From positions 5,607-12,226 of the forward strand of contig JAESPY010000122.1 of assembly GCA_016765435.1 (NCBI GenBank): 6,620 bases of DNA, read 5' to 3'. Source of the stretch: Emcibacter sp. GTDB taxonomy: Bacteria > Pseudomonadota > Alphaproteobacteria > Sphingomonadales > Emcibacteraceae. The translations under genes were made by a program, and so were the position numbers. Shown here in pieces: positions 1 to 5,968 of the stretch (positions are counted from its first letter, which is position 1; every line of letters begins with the position of its first letter). The notes beneath the pieces are model-generated. The model was not told the origin of the DNA and made no database searches. It saw nothing but the letters and a program-made list of their open reading frames with translations.

Positions 1-1080
1 ACCCCAATAGACATCGGCCCGCACCCGGCCTTTTATGGCCCCGCCCGTATCCTGAGCAATCACCAATCGCCGCAAAGGCGCGGCTTCTTCTCCAGACGGT
101 TTCAGATCAAGCCAGACCGGCATTCCCAACGGCACATAAGCCCGGTCAATAGCAAGGGAGCGCCCGGCGGTCAGCTCCACATTCATGGCCCCCACCGGTC
201 CGGTATTCTCCAAAGCGCGAAAAAACACATAGGCCGGATTTTTCCACATCAGAGCTTTGGCCTGTAAGGGATTATCGTCGATCCACGCCCGAATCGCCTG
301 CATGGACATATCCTGTCGGGAAATTTCCCCGCTCTGTATCAGAAATTTTCCAATGGCGTGATAGGCCCGGCCATTTTTCCCCGCATACCCAAACAACTGC
401 TGATCGCCATTCTCATAACGAATAACGCCGGACCCTTGTATATGCATGAAAAACGCATCCGTTGCGTCTTTCAGCCAGACCATTTCCAATTTTTGATTAT
501 CCAGCCCGCCCTTGTCGATATCTTCCCGGTCTTTATAGGGGACGAATTCCCCGTCTTTCACTTCACCGATAATGGATTTTCCCGTCAGAGCCCTGCTAAA
601 TTGGCCAAGGTCCAGAATTTTTAATTCTTCCGGTAGCGCGTAAAGCGGATAGTTATATTCTTCTGTTGCGGTTTCACTGCCCTTATATTCCGGGGCAAAA
701 TATCCGGTGAACAGACCCTCGGTATCCGTGGCATAGGACAGGGCGGTAAATTGCTGCTCAAAAAACTGGCGCGCCTGCACATCGGTCAGGCTGTCCTGCT
801 TTTCCGCCTGCTGACAAGACATCTGCCAGTCCTGAGCCTGACCGCCTAACCTTTCCGGCGTCATCTTTCGCGTGGCCGGGGCAGACAATAAAACGGAGCA
901 GGATTTTTTAAAGGAGATATAGGCCAGAGCCTGACGGTCTGATGACCAGCCTTCCAGGTCACGAAAAGAAACTTCGATATATTCTTTGGATTTAAAGGAA
1001 ATATTCTCTGGTGTTACCAACACCCACAGAGACAGCAGGAATAAAACGCCAGCCCCGGTAATGATAAGATATTTCCACAT
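1..1080 (-). CDS. mltA: Membrane-bound lytic murein transglycosylase A (MltA), 3' end cut by window edge
   Basis: Cleaves the MurNAc-GlcNAc bond of peptidoglycan, leaving a 1,6-anhydro end, and acts in the periplasm. From the ATG at 1080 the frame is open for 360 codons to the window edge, so only the C-terminal tail is missing (E. coli MltA precursor is about 365 residues). Residues 4-22 form one hydrophobic segment. The MltA insert-domain hallmark MVWLKDATDAFFMHIQGSG is at 200-218. The 3D/barrel domain follows, with AMNVELTAGRSLAIDRAYVP at 298-317 and QDTGGAIKG at 343-351. The Asp of ADVYWG (D356) aligns with the E. coli DIYQG Asp, which I take to be catalytic Asp308. No lipobox Cys follows the N-terminal hydrophobic stretch, unlike the E. 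coli lipoprotein. It lies 13 bases after timA and is probably co-transcribed with it; there is no strong Shine-Dalgarno. Family assignment is secure; the mode of membrane attachment is inferred. Confidence 0.95.
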   Translation of the reverse strand, partial: MWKYLIITGAGVLFLLSLWVLVTPENISFKSKEYIEVSFRDLEGWSSDRQALAYISFKKSCSVLLSAPATRKMTPERLGGQAQDWQMSCQQAEKQDSLTDVQARQFFEQQFTALSYATDTEGLFTGYFAPEYKGSETATEEYNYPLYALPEELKILDLGQFSRALTGKSIIGEVKDGEFVPYKDREDIDKGGLDNQKLEMVWLKDATDAFFMHIQGSGVIRYENGDQQLFGYAGKNGRAYHAIGKFLIQSGEISRQDMSMQAIRAWIDDNPLQAKALMWKNPAYVFFRALENTGPVGAMNVELTAGRSLAIDRAYVPLGMPVWLDLKPSGEEAAPLRRLVIAQDTGGAIKGRVRADVYWG

Positions 1081-1093
1081 GATTTTAAATGAC

Positions 1094-1807
1094 TTAACTG
1101 GTTCGTGTTGCGACCAAGGTCCAATTGGGATCAGCACTTTTTACGTCCCGGCAGAATGTCCAGATATCCGAGATTTTAACAGACTTGTCCGCACTGCCCT
1201 CAACAAGATTATTATCACTATCCAAAGTAGACATAATCATATGGCTGGTAAATTCAACCGTAACTTCCGCAAGAGAGCCGGTCAGATTAGCTTCCACAAG
1301 ATCAATTTTCTCCACATCCATCAATTTGTTTTTGCTCTGCAGATTTTGTTTCTCCAGTTGACCAATGGCCCCCTCAAACTGTTCAAAGACCTGACGGCTT
1401 AACATGCTGCGCAGAGTTTTCCGGTCCTTGCTCCAGAAAGAATTTAATATCAGACCATAAGCATATTCCGCGCCATCAAAGAAATTGCGCAGGGTAAAAC
1501 TACTGTCAAAGCGGTTAATTTTTTCAATAACATCATAATGGGGCGATGATTTAGCAAGACCCAGATTCATAGCGGGCTGGTCTTGCTCCACGTCTGGACG
1601 GATTTGAAAAACATTATCCTCAGCACCCTGCTCATCATTCTGCTCATCATTCTGTTGCCGAGCATTATTATTTTGATCTTTTGGACGATCTTTAGTCGGA
1701 TCATAGCCGGTTTTCTTGCCCAGCGTCCGGCGCAATTGAAATATAATAAAGACCGCAACCAGGGCCAGTATTATTATTAGGTCAAAACTTTCAGATTCAG
1801 TTTGCAT
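1094..1807 (-). CDS. timA: TimA/Tim44-like domain membrane protein
   Basis: A 237-residue protein of the bacterial Tim44-like family, related to the mitochondrial import-motor subunit Tim44. The bacterial role is poorly defined; homologues are membrane-associated. A short acidic N-terminus precedes a membrane helix at about 9-24, then the family-typical basic RRTLGKKTGYD at 26-36. A hydrophilic Q/N/D/E-rich linker (about 37-80) includes a perfect NDEQ-NDEQ repeat (53-60). The Tim44 domain follows from about 87 to the end, with FDSSFTLRNFFDGAEYAYGL at 100-119 and a C-terminal DIWTFCRD...NWTLVATR (214 on). The start is supported by CAGGA at 1813-1817, five bases from the ATG. It leads a two-gene unit with mltA and is divergent from fxsA. 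The domain call is firm; the function is not. A link to envelope biogenesis is inferred from the neighbours. Confidence 0.9.
   Translation of the reverse strand: MQTESESFDLIIILALVAVFIIFQLRRTLGKKTGYDPTKDRPKDQNNNARQQNDEQNDEQGAEDNVFQIRPDVEQDQPAMNLGLAKSSPHYDVIEKINRFDSSFTLRNFFDGAEYAYGLILNSFWSKDRKTLRSMLSRQVFEQFEGAIGQLEKQNLQSKNKLMDVEKIDLVEANLTGSLAEVTVEFTSHMIMSTLDSDNNLVEGSADKSVKISDIWTFCRDVKSADPNWTLVATRTS
1628..1654. repeat. 12-bp perfect tandem duplication in the timA linker
   Basis: On the plus strand CTGCTCATCATT occurs twice without a break (1628-1639 and 1640-1651), with CTG of a third partial unit at 1652-1654. It keeps the timA frame and encodes NDEQ-NDEQ on the minus strand. This fits slipped-strand duplication in a disordered linker that tolerates length change. 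Confidence 0.85.
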
Positions 1808-1859
1808 TTTTTTCCTGTTCTACATCTTGGCGAAAGATAAACAATGGTTATATAGTGTT

Positions 1860-1888
1860 AATATAGGACTTATTTGGATAAATTTAAA
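1860..1888 (-). promoter_or_regulatory. Candidate sigma-70 type promoter for timA-mltA
   Basis: Read on the minus strand, TTTAAA (1883-1888, 4/6 to TTGACA) is followed after 17 bases by TATATT (1860-1865, 5/6 to TATAAT). Transcription would start near 1853, giving a leader of roughly 45 bases before the timA ATG. The region is AT-rich, so a chance match is possible. Confidence 0.35.
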
Positions 1889-1896
1889 TACACCTT

Positions 1897-1925
1897 TTTA
1901 CATTGTCGATAAATAATCTTTAAAT
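1897..1925 (+). promoter_or_regulatory. Candidate sigma-70 type promoter for fxsA
   Basis: TTTACA (1897-1902, 5/6 to TTGACA) and TTAAAT (1920-1925, 4/6 to TATAAT) are separated by 17 bases. A start near 1932 would leave a short leader of about 16 bases before the fxsA ATG. The -35 box lies only 9 bases from the -35 of the divergent timA candidate, so the two promoters could share or compete for factors. Confidence 0.35.
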
Positions 1926-1947
1926 ACGGGATAAAGAACCTTAAAAC

Positions 1948-2418
1948 ATGCCCTTACTCATCTTAATTATTCTTCTCGCCGTACCCTATCTGGAATTTCT
2001 TGTTTTTCTGGAGGTTGGCAATGCCATTGGCGGATTTCAGGCGTTATTGCTGACCCTCCTGACTGCCTTTATCGGTATTTATCTGATCCGAAAACAAGGA
2101 CTTGTGGTCATGAACCGCATGCATCAGACCCTGCAACAGGGGGAAAGCCCGGTCGAAGATATCCTTCATGGTTTCTTTTTGCTGGTCGCGGGTCTGTTTT
2201 TTCTGTTGCCCGGCTTTATTACAGACACCGTTGCCCTGTTGCTGGCTATCGAGCCGATCCGAAGTCTGCTTGGGAAAGTCATCGTAAAAAATATCCGTAC
2301 GACATTTTACCAAAATAAAGGGCCAAAATCCAAGGGTCCTTATGACGGAGGAATCACCATCGACGGTGAATATACCGAAGACCCGAACAATCCAAAAAAT
2401 ATTGACCACAAAGAATAA
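1948..2418 (+). CDS. fxsA: FxsA family integral membrane protein
   Basis: A 156-residue inner-membrane protein of the FxsA family. In E. coli, overexpressed FxsA relieves exclusion of phage T7 by the F plasmid; its normal role is unknown. Hydrophobic segments lie at about 2-21, 27-47 and 72-101. Family features visible are PYLEFLVFLEVGNAIG (13-28), the RKQG turn (48-51), GESPVEDILHG (65-75) and the LLPGFITD signature (86-93), followed by EPIRSLLG (102-109). The C-terminal tail (about 115-156) is hydrophilic and acidic, with DGEYTEDP, resembling the charged tails of other members. The start gives the expected first membrane helix immediately; the Shine-Dalgarno is weak (AAGAA near 1934-1938). 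Next to timA, mltA and secB it sits in an envelope and secretion neighbourhood. Confidence 0.93.
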   Translation: MPLLILIILLAVPYLEFLVFLEVGNAIGGFQALLLTLLTAFIGIYLIRKQGLVVMNRMHQTLQQGESPVEDILHGFFLLVAGLFFLLPGFITDTVALLLAIEPIRSLLGKVIVKNIRTTFYQNKGPKSKGPYDGGITIDGEYTEDPNNPKNIDHKE

Positions 2419-2534
2419 CCAAAAGATAGGACAACCGCTTATTCCGCAATATCAAGCCGATTAGGCCAATATTTTACCGAATACACCATGTTCAGCTTGT
2501 ACAAAGACACAATCCATGCTAGCCAACATATTTT

Positions 2535-2540
2535 TATAAT
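2535..2540 (+). promoter_or_regulatory. Candidate -10 element for secB
   Basis: A perfect TATAAT lies 28 bases before the preferred secB ATG, in the 150-base gap after fxsA (2419-2568), which otherwise holds nothing I recognise. No good -35 sits 16-18 bases upstream and there is no TG extension, so the element is uncertain. If used, transcription would start near 2547. That leaves out the in-frame ATG at 2488 and supports the start at 2569. Confidence 0.3.
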
Positions 2541-2568
2541 AAGCCAACAAAACCATTGGGATATTTTT

Positions 2569-3144
2569 ATGTCAGACGAAACTGAAAACACACCTGCAAA
2601 AGCTGCGGACGAAACTGAAACCGCCACAGAAAATACTGCGGAAAAGACCACAGAAAACGCTACAGAAAATGCCAAAGAAAACGAAGGCGTCCAGATCGCA
2701 ATTCTTGGCCAATATATCAAAGACATGTCCTTTGAAAACCCAACGCCTGCTCAGACTTTACAGAAGCTGTCCAAAGAAAAACCTTCCATGGATATCAATG
2801 TTAATCTGAATGCCCGCGCGGTTGGTGAAGATGTTTATGAAGTTGATTTGAAAATCACTACAACAGCTAAAGCTGGTGAAGATATCGCATTTGTTGCCGA
2901 ATTGGTTTATTCCGGTCTTTTTGCCGCGAAGAACCTGCCGGAAAATACTTTGCAGCCGTTTTTGATGATCGAAGCACCCCGTCAGCTGTTTCCTTTTGCC
3001 CGCCGGATTCTTGCCGACGTGACACGGGACGGTGGCTTTCCACCCCTGATGCTCGAGCCTATTGATTTTGCTGCCCTGTATCAACAACAGATGCAGGCCG
3101 CACAGGCACAAGCAACACCAACGGATGATGTGGTCGTTAACTAG
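2569..3144 (+). CDS. secB: Protein-export chaperone SecB with long N-terminal extension
   Basis: Cytosolic tetrameric chaperone that holds preproteins unfolded and hands them to SecA. The core begins at about residue 41. GQYIKDMSFENP (47-58) matches the family strand with the SecA-binding acidic residues (D52, E56; E. coli D20, E24). VYEVDLKITTTA (89-100) and AFVAEL with E111 (E. coli E77) follow, then FPFARRILADVTRDGGFPPL and the EPIDFAALY helix. I chose the ATG at 2569 (191 residues) over the in-frame ATG at 2488: the extra 27 residues have no SecB similarity, GGGA precedes 2569 by seven bases, and a TATAAT lies between the two. Residues 2-40 are a low-complexity T/E/N/A/K extension with repeated TEN motifs, making the protein about 35 residues longer than E. 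coli SecB. The C-terminal tail is Q/A-rich. It converges with dnaQ. Confidence 0.95.
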   Translation: MSDETENTPAKAADETETATENTAEKTTENATENAKENEGVQIAILGQYIKDMSFENPTPAQTLQKLSKEKPSMDINVNLNARAVGEDVYEVDLKITTTAKAGEDIAFVAELVYSGLFAAKNLPENTLQPFLMIEAPRQLFPFARRILADVTRDGGFPPLMLEPIDFAALYQQQMQAAQAQATPTDDVVVN

Positions 3145-3166
3145 ACTTAATCGTTTTAAAGAATTT

Positions 3167-3200
3167 AAAAGCCTCCGGTCATTATACCGGGGGTTTTTTT
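3167..3200. terminator. Rho-independent terminator shared by convergent secB and dnaQ
   Basis: CCTCCGGT (3172-3179) pairs with ACCGGGGG (3186-3193) across a six-base CATTAT loop, with one G-T wobble. A seven-T run follows at 3194-3200. AAAA at 3167-3170 gives a short U-tract on the minus strand, so the hairpin may also end the dnaQ transcript, though less strongly. It starts 22 bases after the secB stop, and its T-run covers the first two plus-strand bases of the dnaQ stop codon. Confidence 0.85.
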
Positions 3201-3900
3201 ATGAGGATTTTTTGAAACTGTTCCACAAGGCTGTTTCTCCCAAGGTCGCGACAAAAGCATCATGGCGCGCAAGCTCAGCATCCAACGCCTTGTGAGGTCG
3301 GGCTTCCCGGAAAGCCTGTTCCGCATTTTGAATAGCCCCACCGATTACGGCCATCGTTTTTTCCGGCCCACCAAGTTCCAGGCCCCGTTGCCGTCCGCCC
3401 CTTAATTCCAGATAAACTTCCGCCAGAAGCTCCGCATCAAGCAAAGCTCCATGTTTGACCCGGTTGGAATTGTCGATGGAAAATCTTTTACACAGCGCGT
3501 CCAGCGTATTAGGGGATCCGGGAAATTTCCGGCGCGCGATTTCCAAGGTATCCACCGCCCGATTGTTGTCATAAACTTTATGACCAACCTTTTTTAATTC
3601 CCAATTGATAAATTTCATATCAAAGCTGGCATTATGAGCCACCAGTTTGGCATCCCCGACGAAATCAATAAAACCGGCGTAGATTTCAGAAAATACCGGG
3701 AAGCCTTTCAGATATTCCGCGCTGAGACCATGAATCCGAAAAGCGCCTTCCGGCATATCCCGTTCCGGGTTAACATATTGATGAAAAACCTTGCCCGTGG
3801 GCAGGTAATTTTCAACCTCAACACAGCCAATCTCCACCAGCCTGTCACCTGTGGAAGGATCAAACCCCGTTGTTTCCGTATCAAATACGATTTCCCGCAT
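3199..3900 (-). CDS. dnaQ: DNA polymerase III epsilon subunit (3'-5' proofreading exonuclease)
   Basis: Removes misincorporated nucleotides within the polymerase III core. All DEDDh catalytic residues are visible: D7 and E9 in FDTETTGF, D94 in AHNASFD, and H150 and D155 in KHGALLDAELLAEVY. These match E. coli D12, E14, D103, H162 and D167. After the nuclease domain, QRGLEL (171-176) has the Q-x-x-L-x-L spacing of a beta-clamp-binding motif, in the place of the E. coli QTSMAF. The tail to 233 ends with ALWNSF, like the E. coli segment that contacts the alpha subunit. Length is normal (E. coli 243). The ATG directly follows the coaE stop (TAGATG). It is last in the ppsR-maf-aroE-coaE-dnaQ cluster with no separate promoter that I can see, so its supply probably depends on the upstream transcript. 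Confidence 0.97.
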   Translation of the reverse strand: MREIVFDTETTGFDPSTGDRLVEIGCVEVENYLPTGKVFHQYVNPERDMPEGAFRIHGLSAEYLKGFPVFSEIYAGFIDFVGDAKLVAHNASFDMKFINWELKKVGHKVYDNNRAVDTLEIARRKFPGSPNTLDALCKRFSIDNSNRVKHGALLDAELLAEVYLELRGGRQRGLELGGPEKTMAVIGGAIQNAEQAFREARPHKALDAELARHDAFVATLGETALWNSFKKSS

Positions 3901-4518
3901 CTATTCTGTCCTGATTTTTTGTCGTATTTTTTCGATAATCTCACCGATCTGAGTCTCAGCATAGCCGATCCCCTGATCACTTTGAACGATAAAATCGGCC
4001 CGCTGTCTTTTTTCAGAATCCGGCATCTGTTTAGCCAGAATATTTTCAAATTTCTCCAGTGTCATATCCGGCCGGGCCAGAACCCGCTTTCGCTGTACCG
4101 CTGCCGGCGCAGATACCACCACCGTATAATCACATTGCTGATCACCACCGGTTTCAAACAAAAGCGGCACATCCATCACCACCATGTCATGGCCCTGATG
4201 TTTCTTCTGTTCAAAAAAAGCCTGTCGCTGTGCCGACACCATGGGATGCAGAATGGATTCCAGTTTCTTTAAGGCGACCCCATCACCAAACACCTTTGCG
4301 CCCAAGGCTTTGCGATCAATGCCGTCCACGCCCTTAACGCCAGAAAAAGCAGCCTCTACCCGGTCCGCTGCCGGGCCATTTTTTGCCATCAAACCATGTA
4401 CCGCCGCATCGGAATCGAAAACTGGAATATTAGCCCGCTCAAACATTTTTGCCGTTTCCGATTTTCCCATACCAATGGACCCGGTCAGGCCAATAACGAT
4501 AATATTCTTTCCTGTCAT
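3901..4518 (-). CDS. coaE: Dephospho-CoA kinase
   Basis: Catalyses the last step of coenzyme A synthesis, ATP-dependent phosphorylation of the 3'-hydroxyl of dephospho-CoA, in the cytosol. The N-terminal P-loop GLTGSIGMGKSE (10-21) is intact with K19. VFDSDAAVH follows at about 33-41, with the acidic residues expected for substrate and metal binding. DVPLLFETG is the family CoA-domain signature. The lid and adenine region has RKRVLARPDMTLEKFE followed by AKQMPDSEKRQRADF. Length (205) is typical. Its ATG shares one base with the aroE TAA (TAATG) and its TAG abuts the dnaQ ATG, so translation is probably coupled on both sides. GGGG at 4527-4530 may serve as a weak ribosome site. Confidence 0.97.
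   Translation of the reverse strand: MTGKNIIVIGLTGSIGMGKSETAKMFERANIPVFDSDAAVHGLMAKNGPAADRVEAAFSGVKGVDGIDRKALGAKVFGDGVALKKLESILHPMVSAQRQAFFEQKKHQGHDMVVMDVPLLFETGGDQQCDYTVVVSAPAAVQRKRVLARPDMTLEKFENILAKQMPDSEKRQRADFIVQSDQGIGYAETQIGEIIEKIRQKIRTE
3909..3912 (-). promoter_or_regulatory. Shine-Dalgarno for dnaQ inside coaE
   Basis: AGGA on the minus strand, in the context TCAGGAC, sits eight bases before the dnaQ ATG and within the last codons of coaE. It is the clearest ribosome site in the five-gene cluster and supports the start at 3900. Confidence 0.6.
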
Positions 4519-5360
4519 TAAGTTAGCCCCGCCAGCACATGATCCCGTAAAGATTGGTCCACCGTTGGTTGTTTTCCAAACCAGGCCTGAAACGCCGGGG
4601 CGGCTTGATACAACAACATGCCCAAACCATCAACACAGTGATTGCCCCGTGAAGCCGCCTGTTTTAACAAGTCTGTTTCCAACGGATTATACACAATGTC
4701 ATATACCACCGCCGAGACGGGCAGAGCTGTCAAATCAATATCCAGCGCGGGCTGGCCCTTCATCCCCAGCGTCGTGGTATTGACCAATAAGGCGGCGTCC
4801 GACAGGCTTTTGGATCGATCTTGCCAATCACAAATTTTTAAGCGTGAATCCTCATATATATCCCCCAATTTCTCTGCTCGGCTTTTGGTGCGGTTAATCA
4901 GGCGGATTTCAGGAACCCCGGCCTCCAGCAAACTGACAATCGCGGCGCGGGCAGCGCCGCCAGCCCCAATGATCACCGCCGGACCAGATTCAGCCGACCA
5001 TTCCGGTGCATTTTCCATCAGGTTTGTCAAAAATCCATAGCCATCGGTATTGGTACCGTACAACCGACCATCCCGGACGATGATTGTATTTACCGCGCCA
5101 ATTTTCCGCGCGACATCATCCACATCATCCAAAAAAGGAAAGACAATCTCTTTATGAGGCACCGTCAGATTCAAGCCGGTAATATTCTTTTTCGGCAGAG
5201 ATTTTATAAAATCTCCCAGCTCTTCCGGTTTGACTTCATAAGCCAGATATTCACCATCAAGATTATATTTTTGTAACCAATAGCTATGTAACCGCGGCGA
5301 CAATGAATGGCTGATCGGCCAGCCGACAACACCAGCTTTTATAGGACGTGTTTTTATCAT
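4518..5360 (-). CDS. aroE: Shikimate dehydrogenase (NADP+)
   Basis: Reduces 3-dehydroshikimate to shikimate with NADPH in the pathway to aromatic amino acids. The substrate domain shows VVGWPISHSLSPRLH (11-25) with the shikimate-binding SLSP serines, NLTVPHK with catalytic K70 (E. coli K65), GAVNT (88-92) and NTDGYG with catalytic D106 (E. coli D102). The nucleotide domain has the glycine loop GAGGAARA (132-139) and NRT (156-158), the latter typical of NADP preference. The C-terminal VDGLGMLLYQAAPAF carries the conserved Gln that contacts shikimate. The length of 280 is normal and no key residue is missing. The ATG overlaps the maf stop by four bases (ATGA) with no Shine-Dalgarno, so initiation probably depends on ribosomes finishing maf. 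Confidence 0.97.
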   Translation of the reverse strand: MIKTRPIKAGVVGWPISHSLSPRLHSYWLQKYNLDGEYLAYEVKPEELGDFIKSLPKKNITGLNLTVPHKEIVFPFLDDVDDVARKIGAVNTIIVRDGRLYGTNTDGYGFLTNLMENAPEWSAESGPAVIIGAGGAARAAIVSLLEAGVPEIRLINRTKSRAEKLGDIYEDSRLKICDWQDRSKSLSDAALLVNTTTLGMKGQPALDIDLTALPVSAVVYDIVYNPLETDLLKQAASRGNHCVDGLGMLLYQAAPAFQAWFGKQPTVDQSLRDHVLAGLT

Positions 5361-5968
5361 ATTTTCAAAATATTCAATTTTCTCAGATTTTCCATAACAT
5401 TTAACAACGGCAGGCCGAGAATAGCAAAATAATCCCCGTTTATCTCGGAAAAAAGTTGCGGCCCCAGATCTTCCAACAGATAACAGCCCACGGATCCTAA
5501 TATTTTATCCCCAGATTTTTGTAAATAATCCGCTAAAAAATCTTCACTGAAATTCCGCATGACAAGACTGGGCTGCACGGTTTCTCGCCACAAAATTTCC
5601 CGGTCCCGGATCAAAGCATAAGACGTATAAAGAATATGACGTTTACCGCGAAAAAACTTCAAATGTGCCGCTGCCTCAGCTTTATCACGGGGTTTATCAA
5701 ATATCTGACCTTCGCAGACCAGCAATTGATCCGCGCCCAAAACAACTTTTCCCGGATGGTTTGGGCTGATGGTCAAGGCTTTATCTATTGCCAATTGCTC
5801 AGATATTTTTTCTGGTGCGGCGTGATCCCGGATCATCCGGTCTTTTACCGCCGTCTCATCAATATCCGCGGCCTCAAAAGAACAGGGAATACCTGCATTC
5901 GTCAGCATGGTACGACGAGATTGACTGGCAGAGGCTAAAATCAATTCTGAGAATATCTGTGCCGTCAT
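5357..5968 (-). CDS. maf: Maf family nucleoside triphosphate pyrophosphatase
   Basis: Maf/HAM1-superfamily enzymes hydrolyse non-canonical or modified nucleoside triphosphates to monophosphates, keeping them out of nucleic acids. Some members affect septum formation when overexpressed. The family start LILASASQSRRTML (9-22) with tandem Arg, the GADQ motif with D80 as likely catalytic acid, and FDKP (90-93) are present. GSVGCYLLEDLGPQLFSEI, then GDYFAILGLPLLNVMENLR near the C-terminus, completes the fold. The length of 203 is normal. Which nucleotide it prefers (UTP/dTTP as in YhdE, or m7GTP as in YceF) cannot be settled by eye. It overlaps ppsR and aroE by four bases each. No Shine-Dalgarno is visible: the bases before the ATG are an A6 tract, C5 and TC. 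Confidence 0.95.
   Translation of the reverse strand: MTAQIFSELILASASQSRRTMLTNAGIPCSFEAADIDETAVKDRMIRDHAAPEKISEQLAIDKALTISPNHPGKVVLGADQLLVCEGQIFDKPRDKAEAAAHLKFFRGKRHILYTSYALIRDREILWRETVQPSLVMRNFSEDFLADYLQKSGDKILGSVGCYLLEDLGPQLFSEINGDYFAILGLPLLNVMENLRKLNILKI

Noticed and set aside
358..624. Plus-strand 88-codon frame
   Set aside because: It is antisense to the MltA catalytic region, which is clearly the real coding strand.
986..1402. Plus-strand 138-codon frame spanning the mltA-timA junction
   Set aside because: It lies antisense to two well-supported genes, and the translation resembles no family I know.
1583..1780. Plus-strand 65-codon frame rich in Ile and Leu that looks like a small membrane protein
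   Set aside because: It is antisense to the Q/N/D/E-rich linker and membrane helix of timA; complements of such codons read as hydrophobic ones. It has no ribosome site and timA explains the sequence.
1808..1947. CtrA-type TTAA-N7-TTAA sites in the divergent intergenic region
   Set aside because: Several TTAA half-sites occur but I found none with the required seven-base spacing; the region is simply AT-rich.
2419..2534. Possible terminator or small RNA after fxsA
   Set aside because: AATAT-type inverted repeats occur, but there is no GC-rich stem followed by a T-run, and nothing else recognisable.
2488..2568. Upstream in-frame ATG that would lengthen SecB by 27 residues
   Set aside because: The added residues show no SecB similarity, no Shine-Dalgarno precedes the ATG, and a TATAAT lies between it and the preferred start.
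3634..4272. Plus-strand 212-codon frame across dnaQ and coaE
   Set aside because: It is antisense to both genes, which carry complete catalytic motifs; the frame has no recognisable domain.
4241..4783. Plus-strand 180-codon frame across coaE and aroE
   Set aside because: It is antisense to two intact enzymes; its Pro/Ser-rich composition is what a reverse-strand shadow would give.
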